A DNA stretch of 64,000 bases from Winogradskyella vidalii (GCF_013403955.1 NZ_JABFDG010000001.1:1178001-1242000), one strand, 5' to 3'. Positions 20,060 to 29,081 are shown, numbered from the stretch's first letter. Notes: generated by a model from the letters alone, not told the origin. Made by a program: numbers and translations.

Positions 20060-22978
20060 TTAATCTCTATTTTGAATTTTTAACGTATCTATCGCTTTAG
20101 TTTTAAGCGAATCTTGGAGGCTACTTTGCATTTCCACTTGCATTTTGCTAATCGCATCGATTGACTTTTCTACTCGGATAGAATCCTTAATTGTAGACAT
20201 GCGCTCGATATCCTCTTCTGTATAACTTTCTTTGCTGGTTTCTAATGTATCTAAGTCTGAAGATTTTTTTCCTAGTTTGATATCAAAGTCGTCACTTTTT
20301 CCTTCCACAACAACAGGAATTCCTATAATTCCTAATGGAGGTAACCCTATTCGCATTTTAAGACTTAATGCACTGTCAAAAGTAGTTTGTCCCTCTACTC
20401 GTAATCTAAAAGGACTGACTTTAAATTTAAATTGTTCTAACGCTATGACGTTATTGTTTATAGTAGAGTTAATAGTGATTTCGGAAATTTTAGGGTCATT
20501 AAGGGCCTCAAAACCTGATTTTTCAGAGACTTTACCTAATAATTTATAGCCATCAAATTGAACGCTATGTACTTTTACAGTTCCTTTACCTTTTAATGCA
20601 GGTAACACAGGAAGCATCTGTTGGTCTATGATACCTGTTAGATTATAGTCTGCGGATAATATACCTGAGGCTTGTGCTGCAGCGGGCGCGAGTTCTCTAA
20701 ATAAATCGATACTGTTGTAGCTTTTTTCTATATTAAGATTATCGGCTTTTAGGTTCATTGCAAATAAGGCTTCGTCTATTGCTGTTGGTTGGTAAAATCC
20801 ATTTAGACTTGCTGTACCATCTACCATTTGTAAGTGACTATCTTTTAAGAATAGTCCTTGCTCTTTTACGCCTAAATTTCCAGAGAGTTTTGTGATATTT
20901 AATTGGTTGTATTGAAGCGTGTCTATTTCAATCTGTATGGTTAAATCTAAATCTTTAGGAACTGGCATCACTCCACTAACAACATTTTCAATGGTATTAG
21001 AGCTTGCTAAACTGTCTGATGATTGATTTAAATGTTCTTGTTTAGGGAAAAATTCGGTGATATCAATTTTTGAAGATTTTAAACTTAAATCACCTTTTAA
21101 TATGCCGTTGTTGTACAATGTATAATCGAGATAATTTTGAAAATAGCCATTCATCACCATGTCAGAAGATTGGTGGTTAACGTTAAGATTAGAAATAGCC
21201 ATTCTATCATTTAAGAATAAAAACTGACCTTCCTTAATATTAATAGGTTGTTGTAGTTCGGCACTATTCAGTGTTATATTATTAAGATTTAGCGTGCCAC
21301 TATGATTATTAATGTTTTGAGGATTATTAAGTTGCCCTTTTAAATTTAAATCGGCAGTTAGCTGTCCTTTAGTTATTAGAATTGGTAAAGCAACAACTTG
21401 GTTAAGTGTTGTAAAATCGATATCACCTTTGCCTTTGATGAGGTATTCTAAATTGTCAAAATTCTTAAATGTCCCATGACTTGTAAATTGATTATCTAAA
21501 AATTTAAAATTTAAGGTGTTAATAATTAATGATGACTCGGTATAGCTTTTTCCTTCGTTTAGAAGTTTTGCACTTATTTCGATATTCTTTATGGGTTCTG
21601 GGTGACCAGAAGTTTGAAGAAGCCCATTAGACAAGCTTAGAGTTCCATTAGTTTTTGGGAATAGTGATTGATTGGGTTGGTAAACTCCATCGATAGCAAT
21701 ATTGGCCATTAGGACTCCATTAAAGTTTAAGTCGGGCAGGTTTAAGGTTTGATTTAAGGTGTTGAGGTTAATATCTGATTTTATATTCGATTTTATATAT
21801 AGTGAATCTGCTTTACCGTAAGCAAGCATTTTACCACTAGTTTTTTCTTTATTAAGAATAAAGTCAAGGCTATCTAAATTCATTGTCATATAATCACCTT
21901 CAAAATCACTTTTAAATTTTAGATATAAATTTTCTATAGCTTCGTTTGCATCCTTATGTTTTATGGTGCCGTTATAAACATTAACATCTAAACTAGTGTT
22001 TGCTATTTCTGAAGATTTAGGAACGCTGCCCGTAAATCCGGCAAGTCGCATGGTCGCATCAAAATCTCCATCAAGGGTAACGTTTTTAGACCATTCGGCA
22101 TATTTAGGAGGTAAGGCACTAACCATGTTTTTTAATGTTCCATGTTCGGTATTGAAACGTAAGTCGTAGGCAAGACCATTTTCAAACATATCGAGTTTTC
22201 CATGAAAGTTGACATCCAAATCATTAAGTGCAATAGTATTTTTATCTAAAGCAATAGACAGGTTTTTGGTATCGTAAATGGTGAATGATTTAGCTCTTAA
22301 TTTTTTGCCATTAAGGTAATCAATATTATCAAAAATAACGTCAATACTGGTGATATCTAACTTAGAACCTAATTCTAATTTACCATCGTCTAAACCGCCT
22401 TTGCCGTGATAATTAAGCCCCTTTGATATAATGCTTATACCAATAGCGTCATCTTTGTAAAGAACTGTTGCATTCGAAATATTAAGTTGCTTTAAGTTTA
22501 AATTAAGGCTGGTAGTACTTGTATCTTTTACTGTTGTAGTTGTAGTGTCTGTAGCTATAAGCACATCGTAGTTGCTTCTGCCAAATTTATCCTTATTAAG
22601 ATTAATAGTAGCGTCTGTTATGTAAGTTTCGTTTATAACGACTTTATCAGAAAATATAAGCTTAAAGATATTAATCCCAAACCCAAGTTCTTTTGCTGAA
22701 ATTAAATCGTCTTTTTCAAAAGGTTTAGCGCTTATTAAATTAACGTCTTTAAAAGAAAAAGTTAAGGAAGGAAAATGATTGAAAAATGAAATATTAGAAT
22801 CTTTAAATTGAAGCTCAGTTTCAATGTTTTTATTAATACCTTTTTTTATTTCATTAGAAATAACATCATTAAAAATTGAAGGGATTGCAAATAGGCTTAT
22901 TATGAGAATTATTAATACAGTAATCGTCCATTTAAATAGTTTTCCAAGAAATCTTTTCTTTATTTGAGGCTTTTCCAT
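20060..22978 (-). CDS. AsmA-like protein
   Basis: 972-residue envelope protein. One N-terminal membrane helix (about residues 12-35) is followed by the AsmA N-terminal region (FNDVISNEIKKGINKNI, FNHFPSLTFSFKDVNL). Long beta-rich repeats follow, and the AsmA_2 C-terminal region is at about 760-900 (GKGTVKVHSVQFDGYKL, NSTINNNVIALEQFKFKVSPFRLRVEG). A charged helical tail ends the chain. AsmA-family proteins form hydrophobic grooves that move phospholipids between membranes or limit outer-membrane assembly defects. Single gene; its promoter -7 box TATTTTTG is at 23010-23017 on the minus strand. Confidence 0.85.
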   Translation of the reverse strand: MEKPQIKKRFLGKLFKWTITVLIILIISLFAIPSIFNDVISNEIKKGINKNIETELQFKDSNISFFNHFPSLTFSFKDVNLISAKPFEKDDLISAKELGFGINIFKLIFSDKVVINETYITDATINLNKDKFGRSNYDVLIATDTTTTTVKDTSTTSLNLNLKQLNISNATVLYKDDAIGISIISKGLNYHGKGGLDDGKLELGSKLDITSIDVIFDNIDYLNGKKLRAKSFTIYDTKNLSIALDKNTIALNDLDVNFHGKLDMFENGLAYDLRFNTEHGTLKNMVSALPPKYAEWSKNVTLDGDFDATMRLAGFTGSVPKSSEIANTSLDVNVYNGTIKHKDANEAIENLYLKFKSDFEGDYMTMNLDSLDFILNKEKTSGKMLAYGKADSLYIKSNIKSDINLNTLNQTLNLPDLNFNGVLMANIAIDGVYQPNQSLFPKTNGTLSLSNGLLQTSGHPEPIKNIEISAKLLNEGKSYTESSLIINTLNFKFLDNQFTSHGTFKNFDNLEYLIKGKGDIDFTTLNQVVALPILITKGQLTADLNLKGQLNNPQNINNHSGTLNLNNITLNSAELQQPINIKEGQFLFLNDRMAISNLNVNHQSSDMVMNGYFQNYLDYTLYNNGILKGDLSLKSSKIDITEFFPKQEHLNQSSDSLASSNTIENVVSGVMPVPKDLDLTIQIEIDTLQYNQLNITKLSGNLGVKEQGLFLKDSHLQMVDGTASLNGFYQPTAIDEALFAMNLKADNLNIEKSYNSIDLFRELAPAAAQASGILSADYNLTGIIDQQMLPVLPALKGKGTVKVHSVQFDGYKLLGKVSEKSGFEALNDPKISEITINSTINNNVIALEQFKFKVSPFRLRVEGQTTFDSALSLKMRIGLPPLGIIGIPVVVEGKSDDFDIKLGKKSSDLDTLETSKESYTEEDIERMSTIKDSIRVEKSIDAISKMQVEMQSSLQDSLKTKAIDTLKIQNRD

Positions 22979-23009
22979 TCGGCTGGCTATTACTTATGGT
23001 TTAAGGAGC

Positions 23010-23017
23010 CAAAAATA
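23010..23017 (-). promoter_or_regulatory. Promoter -7 element of the AsmA-like gene
   Basis: Minus-strand TATTTTTG fits TAnnTTTG, 32 bp before the ATG. A perfect palindrome AATTGTAGTTACAATT (23053-23068) lies about 45 bp further upstream and could bind a dimeric regulator. Confidence 0.5.
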
Positions 23018-23404
23018 GTATTAATTTCGCTGTTTCAATAGCTATTACAGGTAATTGTAGTTACAATTAATAAGACTTTAATAATGACTGTTATTACCTT
23101 TTAAAGAAAGATATTTTTTAGGTATTTTAAGATGAGAAGCAACTTCATAACATGCAATTAATTATATAACAGGTCAGTTTTAAGTCTATTCTTTAATTTA
23201 GAGGCTTAAACGCGGGTGTTTTAATTAGTTATGTGGCCTTTAGCGATAGATAAATTCAGGTTTAGGCTTTGTGTTTTGTTTCGAATTTATTTAGAGACTG
23301 TTAAATGAATGCTAAATATGTGGTTTTTAGTGTATTTATGTCTTTTGTGAACATCCAAACTGTGGTTGTTATCGTATATTCTGTATTATTAAATATGATG
23401 TGCT
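23018..23404. other. Intergenic region between the AsmA-like gene and a short peptide gene
   Basis: AT-rich stretch with no coding frame of note. It contains the palindrome AATTGTAGTTACAATT at 23053-23068. The last 30 bp (GTATATTCTG and TGTGCT before the ATG) resemble the promoter region of the paralogous peptide gene at 25654. Confidence 0.4.
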
Positions 23405-23557
23405 ATGAAACTACTACAAGAAATAAAAAACCTACTACAGAAGTCCCCATCAGAAAAAGTTGAAAAACATTCTACAACGTCTTTTGAAACCTCAAAAACG
23501 GAGTCTCTAAACGTAAATCCTATTTCTAAGGATGATGATTTGTTTTTATTTATTTAA
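23405..23557 (+). CDS. Short peptide, paralogue of the one at 25654
   Basis: 50-residue peptide. It begins MKLLQEIKNLLQK, an amphipathic helix, has a Ser/Thr/Lys-rich middle, and ends ISKDDDLFLFI. A second peptide 2.1 kb downstream begins MTLLQKLKIRLQK and ends LSKDDELFLFI. The two share 10 of 11 residues at the C-terminus when Asp/Glu are equated, and a similar N-terminal helix, while the middles are unrelated. Upstream bases also align (GTATATT and TGCTATG). Such conservation of both ends argues that both are translated. No known family is recognised; no signal peptide or membrane helix is seen. Confidence 0.6.
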   Translation: MKLLQEIKNLLQKSPSEKVEKHSTTSFETSKTESLNVNPISKDDDLFLFI

Positions 23558-23819
23558 TAACAGCTAATATTTTTCTGGTATTGAAATTACTAACCTGCAA
23601 CTTTTATTTAAAGTTGGTTTTATAATGCAATGAAAGTAACAAAGCATGGTATTTATAGCTAATTATTATAATTAATTTTAAGTTATGGGCTTAATTAATG
23701 TCTAACAAATAAACTCATATTTACACCTGTTTTTACGTAAGATAATAACGCGTATCTTATTGTTTAATTTTCTTGTTTTCCTTATCTTTATTCGCATAAA
23801 ATAAAAATTAAATATCATC

Positions 23820-24434
23820 ATGAAAATAATAGGTATAGGTAAAAATTACGTCAATGATTTATCTGAAATCAGTGCGATAAAAACAGGCGCACAAACCATA
23901 TTTACAAAACCAAATTCTAGTTTGGTAACAGGGAATAAAGATATTAACTTTCCAAAGATCACAAATCAGTTGGCATACGAAGTAGAATTGGTTGCTAAAA
24001 TAGGAAAACAGGGAAAAGACATTGCGCTTAAGGATGCTACGTCATATATATCTGAAATAGCAGTAGGGATAGACTATACCGCAAAAGATGTACTTAGTGC
24101 AAGTAGAGAAAACAAAGGGCCTTGGGCTTTGGCAAAAGGTTTTGATGGCGCATCTCCAATATCCGGTTTTCAACCGATATCAAATTTTCCAGACTTAAAA
24201 AATATTCAGTTCGATTTAAAAATTAATGGCGAACAAAAGCAGGTGGGTACTAGTAGTTTAATGATTTATAGTTTCGAAGAAATAATTGCTTACGTATCGT
24301 CTTTTATGACTTTAGAAGAAGGTGATCTTATTTTTACAGGTACACCGGCTAGTGGTGCAGGTTTTGTGGTTAAAGGGGATCATTTAGAAGCTTCTATTGA
24401 AGGTGAATTACTTTTAGATTTTAAAATGGTTTAG
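23820..24434 (+). CDS. Fumarylacetoacetate hydrolase family protein
   Basis: 204-residue soluble enzyme of the FAH superfamily (YcgM/FAHD1-like short form). It carries GIGKNYVNDLSE at the N-terminus, TKPNSSLV, LAYEVELVAKIGK (metal-binding Glu pair), GIDYTAKDVLSASRENKGPWALAKGFDGASP, SLMIYSFEEIIAYVSSFMTLEEGDLIFTGTPASG and a C-terminal beta strand. Family members hydrolyse or decarboxylate beta-diketo acids such as acylpyruvates or oxaloacetate with Mg2+. Length and motifs are complete. Followed by a terminator. Confidence 0.9.
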   Translation: MKIIGIGKNYVNDLSEISAIKTGAQTIFTKPNSSLVTGNKDINFPKITNQLAYEVELVAKIGKQGKDIALKDATSYISEIAVGIDYTAKDVLSASRENKGPWALAKGFDGASPISGFQPISNFPDLKNIQFDLKINGEQKQVGTSSLMIYSFEEIIAYVSSFMTLEEGDLIFTGTPASGAGFVVKGDHLEASIEGELLLDFKMV

Positions 24435-24514
24435 TCAATTATTGTAATTAATAAACTCGTATATGTAACACTTCAAAAAGTGTAATTAAAACCATAGTAT
24501 CAGTTATAAAGAAT

Positions 24515-24570
24515 AGCTACATTGTTTTCTCTTTTATTCAGGAAGAAAAATAGTGTAGCTTATTTTTTTA
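24515..24570 (+). terminator. Terminator after the FAH-family gene
   Basis: AGCTACA (24515-24521) pairs with TGTAGCT (24554-24560) and is followed by TATTTTTTTA. A smaller hairpin, ACACTT / AAGTGT (24468-24483), precedes it. Confidence 0.5.
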
Positions 24571-24678
24571 ATCTCTACCGTCAATTTTATTATAAGCACG
24601 GATGACTAAAACTGCCCAAATGATGACACATATTGACACAAAAATCGAAAACGAAAAAATTATATCATTTGCCTCCAT
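24568..24678 (-). CDS. Very small membrane peptide overlapping its upstream gene
   Basis: 36-residue peptide starting MEANDIIFSFSIFVSICVII and ending AYNKIDGRD. It has one hydrophobic helix and a charged C-terminal tail. Its ATG lies 14 bp inside the end of the 62-residue membrane protein gene, suggesting translational coupling, so the two may form a small two-component membrane complex. No known family recognised. Support is positional and compositional only. Confidence 0.45.
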   Translation of the reverse strand: MEANDIIFSFSIFVSICVIIWAVLVIRAYNKIDGRD

Positions 24679-24853
24679 TTAAAATTTGTTTTATAAAGAT
24701 TACAAATGCGAGAATAGTAGGTGCCCAAAGTCCAACAAAAATAGCATGAAGCTGGTCACCTCTTAAGAATAAATATTCGGAAACCACTATAATTAATACG
24801 CATAGCGCTAATATAAAGAGGTTTAGTGAGCCTATTTTTTTTATAAAATTCAT
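24665..24853 (-). CDS. Small two-helix membrane protein
   Basis: 62-residue protein with two clear hydrophobic helices (residues about 9-28 and 36-56) and a short basic C-terminus (KQILNGGK). No recognised family. It overlaps the following 36-residue membrane peptide by 14 bp and is divergent from the DUF2452 gene 99 bp away. Probably a real small inner-membrane protein; role unknown. Confidence 0.6.
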   Translation of the reverse strand: MNFIKKIGSLNLFILALCVLIIVVSEYLFLRGDQLHAIFVGLWAPTILAFVIFIKQILNGGK

Positions 24854-24927
24854 TAAAGATTAATTAATTGCTTTAAATTTAATAAAAAAATACATTCGAT
24901 TCTTTTTTATAAACCTTAAAGGCGTTT

Positions 24928-24935
24928 TATCTTTG
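24928..24935 (+). promoter_or_regulatory. Promoter -7 element of the DUF2452 gene
   Basis: TATCTTTG fits TAnnTTTG and lies 17 bp before the ATG. Confidence 0.6.
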
Positions 24936-24952
24936 AATAAAGCTTATTAAAT

Positions 24953-25393
24953 ATGTCTCAACCCAAAAAGCCAGATCAAGTTGTTTTTAACGAAACTACA
25001 CAACGTTATGATGCGTCCTTAAAACCGTACGCGACTAATGTAGGGGCACCTGCAATACAAGTTACTGATAACTCGTCTTGGAAAACTAGAAATATAAATA
25101 AAGCCAATAAGCAAATTAAGGCTAAGTATTTAGAACTTAAGGCCGCCTACGATAAGATGATGGAAGAACTAGAGTATAATACATTAGTTTATAATTCACG
25201 CTATACTTTTGAGCCTATTGTTGGTGAGACTTACCATTTATATCGTGATAAAAAAGAAGAGCCTTTTTTATCTATCATAGCACCTTCAGATTGTAATTTT
25301 GACCATATAGGTAGTTTTATTTTAAATAGTGAACTGATTTGGAAGAAGCAAGATGTATCAACCACTCTAAATCAAGAGAATAAATTAGCTTAA
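24953..25393 (+). CDS. DUF2452 family protein
   Basis: 146-residue cytosolic protein of the DUF2452 family. The family mark KPDQVVFNETTQRYDASLKPYATNVGAPAI is at the N-terminus (residues 6-35), followed by a helical pair and a beta-rich C-terminal half (YTFEPIVGETYHLYRDKKEEPFLSIIAPSDC, FILNSELIWKK). The family also occurs in eukaryotes and has no assigned function. Monocistronic, with a clear promoter just upstream. Confidence 0.8.
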   Translation: MSQPKKPDQVVFNETTQRYDASLKPYATNVGAPAIQVTDNSSWKTRNINKANKQIKAKYLELKAAYDKMMEELEYNTLVYNSRYTFEPIVGETYHLYRDKKEEPFLSIIAPSDCNFDHIGSFILNSELIWKKQDVSTTLNQENKLA

Positions 25394-25625
25394 TAAAAAC
25401 GATAAACTAACTTCTAAAATTTCTGAATATTAGCAATACTTCATGTGAATTTGGATTTTAGAATCCTAAACAATTTATCAAAAAAATAAAAAAAGATAAG
25501 TGTTACTTTAACGAGAAAATTCGCATTTATAAAGCCTATGTTACTTTAAAGTTAATTTAGTGCTAAATATATGATTTTAATATGTTTAAGAGCGTTTGGG
25601 GTTTTAAAATTTAGTGTATTTTTTG

Positions 25626-25633
25626 TATATTTG
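25626..25633 (+). promoter_or_regulatory. Promoter -7 element of the second short peptide gene
   Basis: TATATTTG fits TAnnTTTG, 20 bp before the ATG at 25654. The flanks (TTTAGTGTATTT at 25610-25621, and TGCT directly before the ATG) also occur upstream of the paralogous peptide gene at 23405. Confidence 0.65.
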
Positions 25634-25653
25634 AGTATAAAAACTTACTTGCT

Positions 25654-25800
25654 ATGACACTATTACAGAAATTAAAAATTAGACTACAAAAAATCCGATT
25701 GACTCAATTAGAAGAGGCCTCTAAAATTAACCTTCGAAACCTAGAAGCAGTGAACTCAAACACGCTTTCTAAGGATGATGAGTTGTTTCTTTTTATTTAG
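25654..25800 (+). CDS. Short peptide, paralogue of the one at 23405
   Basis: 48-residue peptide beginning MTLLQKLKIRLQK and ending LSKDDELFLFI. It is basic at the N-terminus, with a strongly acidic then hydrophobic tail. The shared C-terminal SKDD(D/E)LFLFI and N-terminal helix with the peptide at 23405, plus a good promoter 20 bp upstream, make translation likely. The free hydrophobic C-terminus could be a docking or degradation signal; this is inference. No family known to me. Confidence 0.65.
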   Translation: MTLLQKLKIRLQKIRLTQLEEASKINLRNLEAVNSNTLSKDDELFLFI

Positions 25801-26201
25801 CACAGCACTTTGCTAGGTGATTTTTCAATATGCAGTTTTCTCAGAGTGCGTAATCAACCTATTTGCTGTTAAGTAAACTTTATCATTAGCTGTTTTATAG
25901 TCGTCTTAACGGCTATATTTTTTTTGCATTAAATCGATTAATACCAAATTCACGATACGTTTAATATATAGATGACGTGAATTGCATAACCCTATAATAT
26001 TCAATGGGGTTTATTAGTGTATGAATAATGAAATTTAATACAAGCCCAATGTCCCAAATTTTGTATGAGCTTTGGGTTATAGCGATACAATACCGTACGT
26101 TTTTATTCCATCGATGAAGCACATATAAAACATATTTGATAGAATTGGTTTATTAAAGTAAAGCCCGTACCTTTATTTACAATAAAAACAGATATTAATT
26201 T
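25801..26201. other. Intergenic region with inverted repeats
   Basis: No gene seen. AATTCACG at 25947-25954 is inverted as CGTGAATT at 25976-25983. Right after it come AACCC (25989) and GGGTT, and at about 26043-26075 CCCAAATTTTG with CTTTGGG. The nested short inverted repeats resemble a small structured or palindromic intergenic element. A near-consensus -7 box TACCTTTA lies just upstream of the NYN gene. Confidence 0.35.
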
Positions 26202-26963
26202 ATGGACATAAAGCTTGCAGTGCTAATAGATGGAGACAATATACCATCAGCTTACATTAAGGAAATGATGGAAGAAATAGCAAAATACGGTAATCCAACT
26301 ATTAAAAGAATTTACGGAGATTGGACCAAACCACATCTATCTAAGTGGAAGTCCTTACTATTAGAAAATGCTATAACCCCAATACAACAATACGGTTATA
26401 CAACAGGTAAGAACGCTACAGATTCTGCAATGATTATAGATGCGATGGATGTTTTGTATTCAGAGAAGGTAGATGGGTTTTGCTTGGTATCTAGCGATAG
26501 CGATTTTACACGTTTAGCAACACGTTTACGAGAAGCAGGAATGAAAGTTTATGGTATAGGTGAAAAGAAAACACCTAATCCATTTATCGTGGCTTGCGAT
26601 AAGTTTATTTATATAGAGATTCTCAAAAATATAACCGATGAAAGTGTTTCAGAGACAACAACTAAATCTACAACCTCAAAAAGTAATTACGATACAATTA
26701 CAGGTAAGGAAATCAAATTTATAGCAACGACAATAGATGATGTGGCAGATGATGACGGTTGGGCTTTTTTAGGTGATGTTGGAAGCTTGCTGCAAAAGAA
26801 ACAACCAAATTTTGATTCTAGAAATTATGGTTTTCAGAAATTAACCCCTTTAATTAATTCAATTTCAGCATTTGAAATAGAACGACGCGAAGATAGTAAA
26901 GGACGTTCAAAGCTAATTTATGTAAAATTAAAAGAAGACAAGCCTAAACGGAAAAAGAGATAG
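26202..26963 (+). CDS. NYN domain protein (LabA/DUF88-like) with C-terminal LOTUS-like domain
   Basis: 253-residue predicted RNA-acting protein. Residues 1-145 form a NYN/PIN-like nuclease fold: AVLIDGDNIPSAY, TDSAMIIDAMDVLY and FCLVSSDSDFTRLATRLREAGM carry the conserved Asp residues of the metal site. After a Ser/Thr linker, residues about 170-245 resemble an OST-HTH/LOTUS winged helix (DDVADDDGWAFLGDVGSLLQKK, LIYVKLKED) used for RNA binding. The C-terminus is basic (KPKRKKR). This NYN-LOTUS architecture is widespread in bacteria; target RNA unknown. Confidence 0.85.
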   Translation: MDIKLAVLIDGDNIPSAYIKEMMEEIAKYGNPTIKRIYGDWTKPHLSKWKSLLLENAITPIQQYGYTTGKNATDSAMIIDAMDVLYSEKVDGFCLVSSDSDFTRLATRLREAGMKVYGIGEKKTPNPFIVACDKFIYIEILKNITDESVSETTTKSTTSKSNYDTITGKEIKFIATTIDDVADDDGWAFLGDVGSLLQKKQPNFDSRNYGFQKLTPLINSISAFEIERREDSKGRSKLIYVKLKEDKPKRKKR

Positions 26964-27104
26964 ATTTTTGATTTACAATTTATAAAACAAGAATCCTGTT
27001 TTTTGATACGATGTGACCCTATCGTGTTTGTTAAAAAGTTTTTATCTCATAGAGTTTTAGTTTTAATGTTATAAATTGCTAGCTAACTTTAAATAAAAAA
27101 ACAT

Positions 27105-27932
27105 ATGAAAAAAATTACTTTAGCAATTTTCTTATTAACATTAGGTGTAAATGCACAGACATTTCCTAGTCCTTACTGTGAAATAGCAGATGCAGATGAC
27201 GTAATTGTTGAGGAGATTACAGCAGTTGATTTTGCCGGTACGAGTATCACAAATTCTGATGACACTTTAGTTTTAATTGATGAAACAGCAACAGTTGTGA
27301 GCTTGGTTCCAGAAGAAACTTATACTTTAGAAGTGGCCGGAAATACGAATGGTTTCTTTGAGACTGATATCGTAGCTTTTATAGATTGGAATAAAAATGA
27401 TATTTTAGATGATGCGGGAGAAGTTTACGAGGTAGGAACACTTTTTGATACAGATGGTTCAGATGGACAGACCGTGACTTTAGAAATAACTGTGCCATCA
27501 GATGCTGTTTCTGGTGAAACACGTATCAGGCTAACAAAAACATATACGGATATGGGCGGAGATGGTTATCCTCCTTCTCCAGCGGTGATAGATCCATGTG
27601 GTATAGTTTTTAATGTTTTTGAACAGGCTATTGAATCGGGTTATGGTCAGGCCTTAGACTTTACAGTAAACATCGAGACTTTAAGTGTTGGTGATTTTGA
27701 AGATAATGCTTTAGCAGTATACCCAATTCCTGCAAAAGATGTTTTAAATGTGGAGTATAAATCGGTATTAACAGGTGTGAAAATATATAATGTTGTAGGG
27801 CAAGAGGTGTTAAACAGAACTACATCAAGTTCTCAATTGCAATTAGATATATCAGAATTTACAACTGGAATCTATATTGTAAAGCTATTTGCTGAAGAAG
27901 GACAGCACAGTTTTAGAATTACTAAAGAGTAG
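27105..27932 (+). CDS. GEVED domain protein with T9SS type A sorting domain
   Basis: 275-residue secreted protein. Signal peptide 1-18 ends in VNAQ. Residues about 80-155 form a GEVED domain (FIDWNKNDILDDAGEVYEVG, then a VPSDAVSGETRIRL strand), a beta domain common in secreted Bacteroidota peptidases and adhesins. The rest is a T9SS type A C-terminus beginning LAVYPIPAKDVLNV and ending HSFRITKE. No catalytic domain is present, unlike most GEVED proteins. Followed by a strong bidirectional terminator. Confidence 0.85.
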   Translation: MKKITLAIFLLTLGVNAQTFPSPYCEIADADDVIVEEITAVDFAGTSITNSDDTLVLIDETATVVSLVPEETYTLEVAGNTNGFFETDIVAFIDWNKNDILDDAGEVYEVGTLFDTDGSDGQTVTLEITVPSDAVSGETRIRLTKTYTDMGGDGYPPSPAVIDPCGIVFNVFEQAIESGYGQALDFTVNIETLSVGDFEDNALAVYPIPAKDVLNVEYKSVLTGVKIYNVVGQEVLNRTTSSSQLQLDISEFTTGIYIVKLFAEEGQHSFRITKE

Positions 27933-27963
27933 GTTTTATCTTAAATTAGCTCAAAACAAAAAA

Positions 27964-27988
27964 AACTTAGCCTCATAAAGGCTAAGTT
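27964..27988. terminator. Bidirectional intrinsic terminator
   Basis: 10-bp stem AACTTAGCCT / AGGCTAAGTT with a 5-nt loop and T-tracts on both sides. It serves the GEVED gene on plus and the small secreted protein gene on minus, which converge here. Confidence 0.85.
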
Positions 27989-28019
27989 TTTTTGTGTATA
28001 ATTACTTCGCGGAAACCTG

Positions 28020-28370
28020 TTATTTAATAACAGCAAGCTCGCCATCCTCTATGGATTTATTATAATTCGCTTTTACTTTATTTAAATAACCAAAAAATTT
28101 GGTACCATCTTTTTTCTTAAGAACCACATGAGTTTCACCATCTTTTTTAGTCACCACTTCATCAACCAAAACATTATTGCCATAAACGGACTTGTATCGG
28201 TCAACAGTGCCACGTTTTATTAAAATGTTTGGTTTTGGGAATTCTATGTGATTATATGTCTGTGCTGTAGGTTCTTTTATAACCAATTGATCGCCAACCT
28301 TAGGTTGATTGTCTGCACTGGCAAAAAAGCAAAATCCAAAAAATAAGAGGGTAAAAAATAGTTTTTTCAT
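28020..28370 (-). CDS. Small secreted SH3-like hypothetical protein
   Basis: 116-residue protein with signal peptide 1-19 (ending FASADNQP). The mature part is basic and beta-rich, with VGDQLVIKEP near the start and HVVLKKKDGTKFFGYLNKV near the end, resembling a small SH3 or KOW-like barrel. Minus-strand TATTTTTG at 28400-28407 is a good -7 promoter 29 bp before the ATG. Not assigned to a family; probably periplasmic. Confidence 0.65.
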   Translation of the reverse strand: MKKLFFTLLFFGFCFFASADNQPKVGDQLVIKEPTAQTYNHIEFPKPNILIKRGTVDRYKSVYGNNVLVDEVVTKKDGETHVVLKKKDGTKFFGYLNKVKANYNKSIEDGELAVIK

Positions 28371-28512
28371 AATTATTGTGTTTTATATTGTGATTTAATC
28401 AAAAATAACAAGATTGTAATGATTAGAAAAAGGGTTTAAATAATTATTAACATTTGTATGTTTACGCCTTTTTTCTTTAATTTAGGACTATAAATTTTTA
28501 ATCAAAATACAG

Positions 28513-29040
28513 ATGAAATTACTAGGAATAGGCTCAAGAATTAATCATTTAGAATACGGAAAAGGTGTTGTTACAAATGTGACTTCAAAACACTATTGGG
28601 TGACTTTTATAGACAGCGGTTTAGAGACTATAGGTTTAGAATCTGATTTTGAAGTTATTGAAGCTGCTGAAGATGAAGTGGACACTGTTAGTTTTTATGA
28701 GGTTGAAAAAAGTTTAAAGTCGATATTAAAAAAATGGTCAGATGCCTCTGAAGTGATTACCATTGCTGATAAATGGAAAGGTGGTAAACTCATTATGCAA
28801 CCAGGTGATCCTAATTTAAAATCTACAGAATTACCAATAGATAAATTTTTCCATAAGATTACAATGGTGAGAGACCGATTGCGCGTCATGGAGCAAAAGA
28901 TTAATTCTAGTAATTTGGAAGCTCAAGAGAAAATAGACCTTCAGCAATATATTACCAGAAGCTATGGTAGTTTAACGAGTTTTAATGTGTTGTTTAAGTT
29001 GAAGAGTCAGCAGTTTATAGGACAACGTACTAATAAATAG
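28513..29040 (+). CDS. Conserved hypothetical protein with Tudor/CarD-like N-terminus
   Basis: 175-residue cytosolic protein. Residues 5-50 (GSRINHLEYGKGVVTNVTSK, then YWVTFIDSGLETIGLE) look like the small beta-barrel seen in the C-terminal Tudor domain of UvrD/PcrA helicases. The rest is helical with a basic tail. This pattern suggests a nucleic-acid- or RNA-polymerase-associated protein, but no family is recognised with certainty. Single gene. Confidence 0.65.
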   Translation: MKLLGIGSRINHLEYGKGVVTNVTSKHYWVTFIDSGLETIGLESDFEVIEAAEDEVDTVSFYEVEKSLKSILKKWSDASEVITIADKWKGGKLIMQPGDPNLKSTELPIDKFFHKITMVRDRLRVMEQKINSSNLEAQEKIDLQQYITRSYGSLTSFNVLFKLKSQQFIGQRTNK

Positions 29041-29081
29041 TTTATGAGTTACAGTTTTGGTTTATTGCATTTTAGCAGTCA

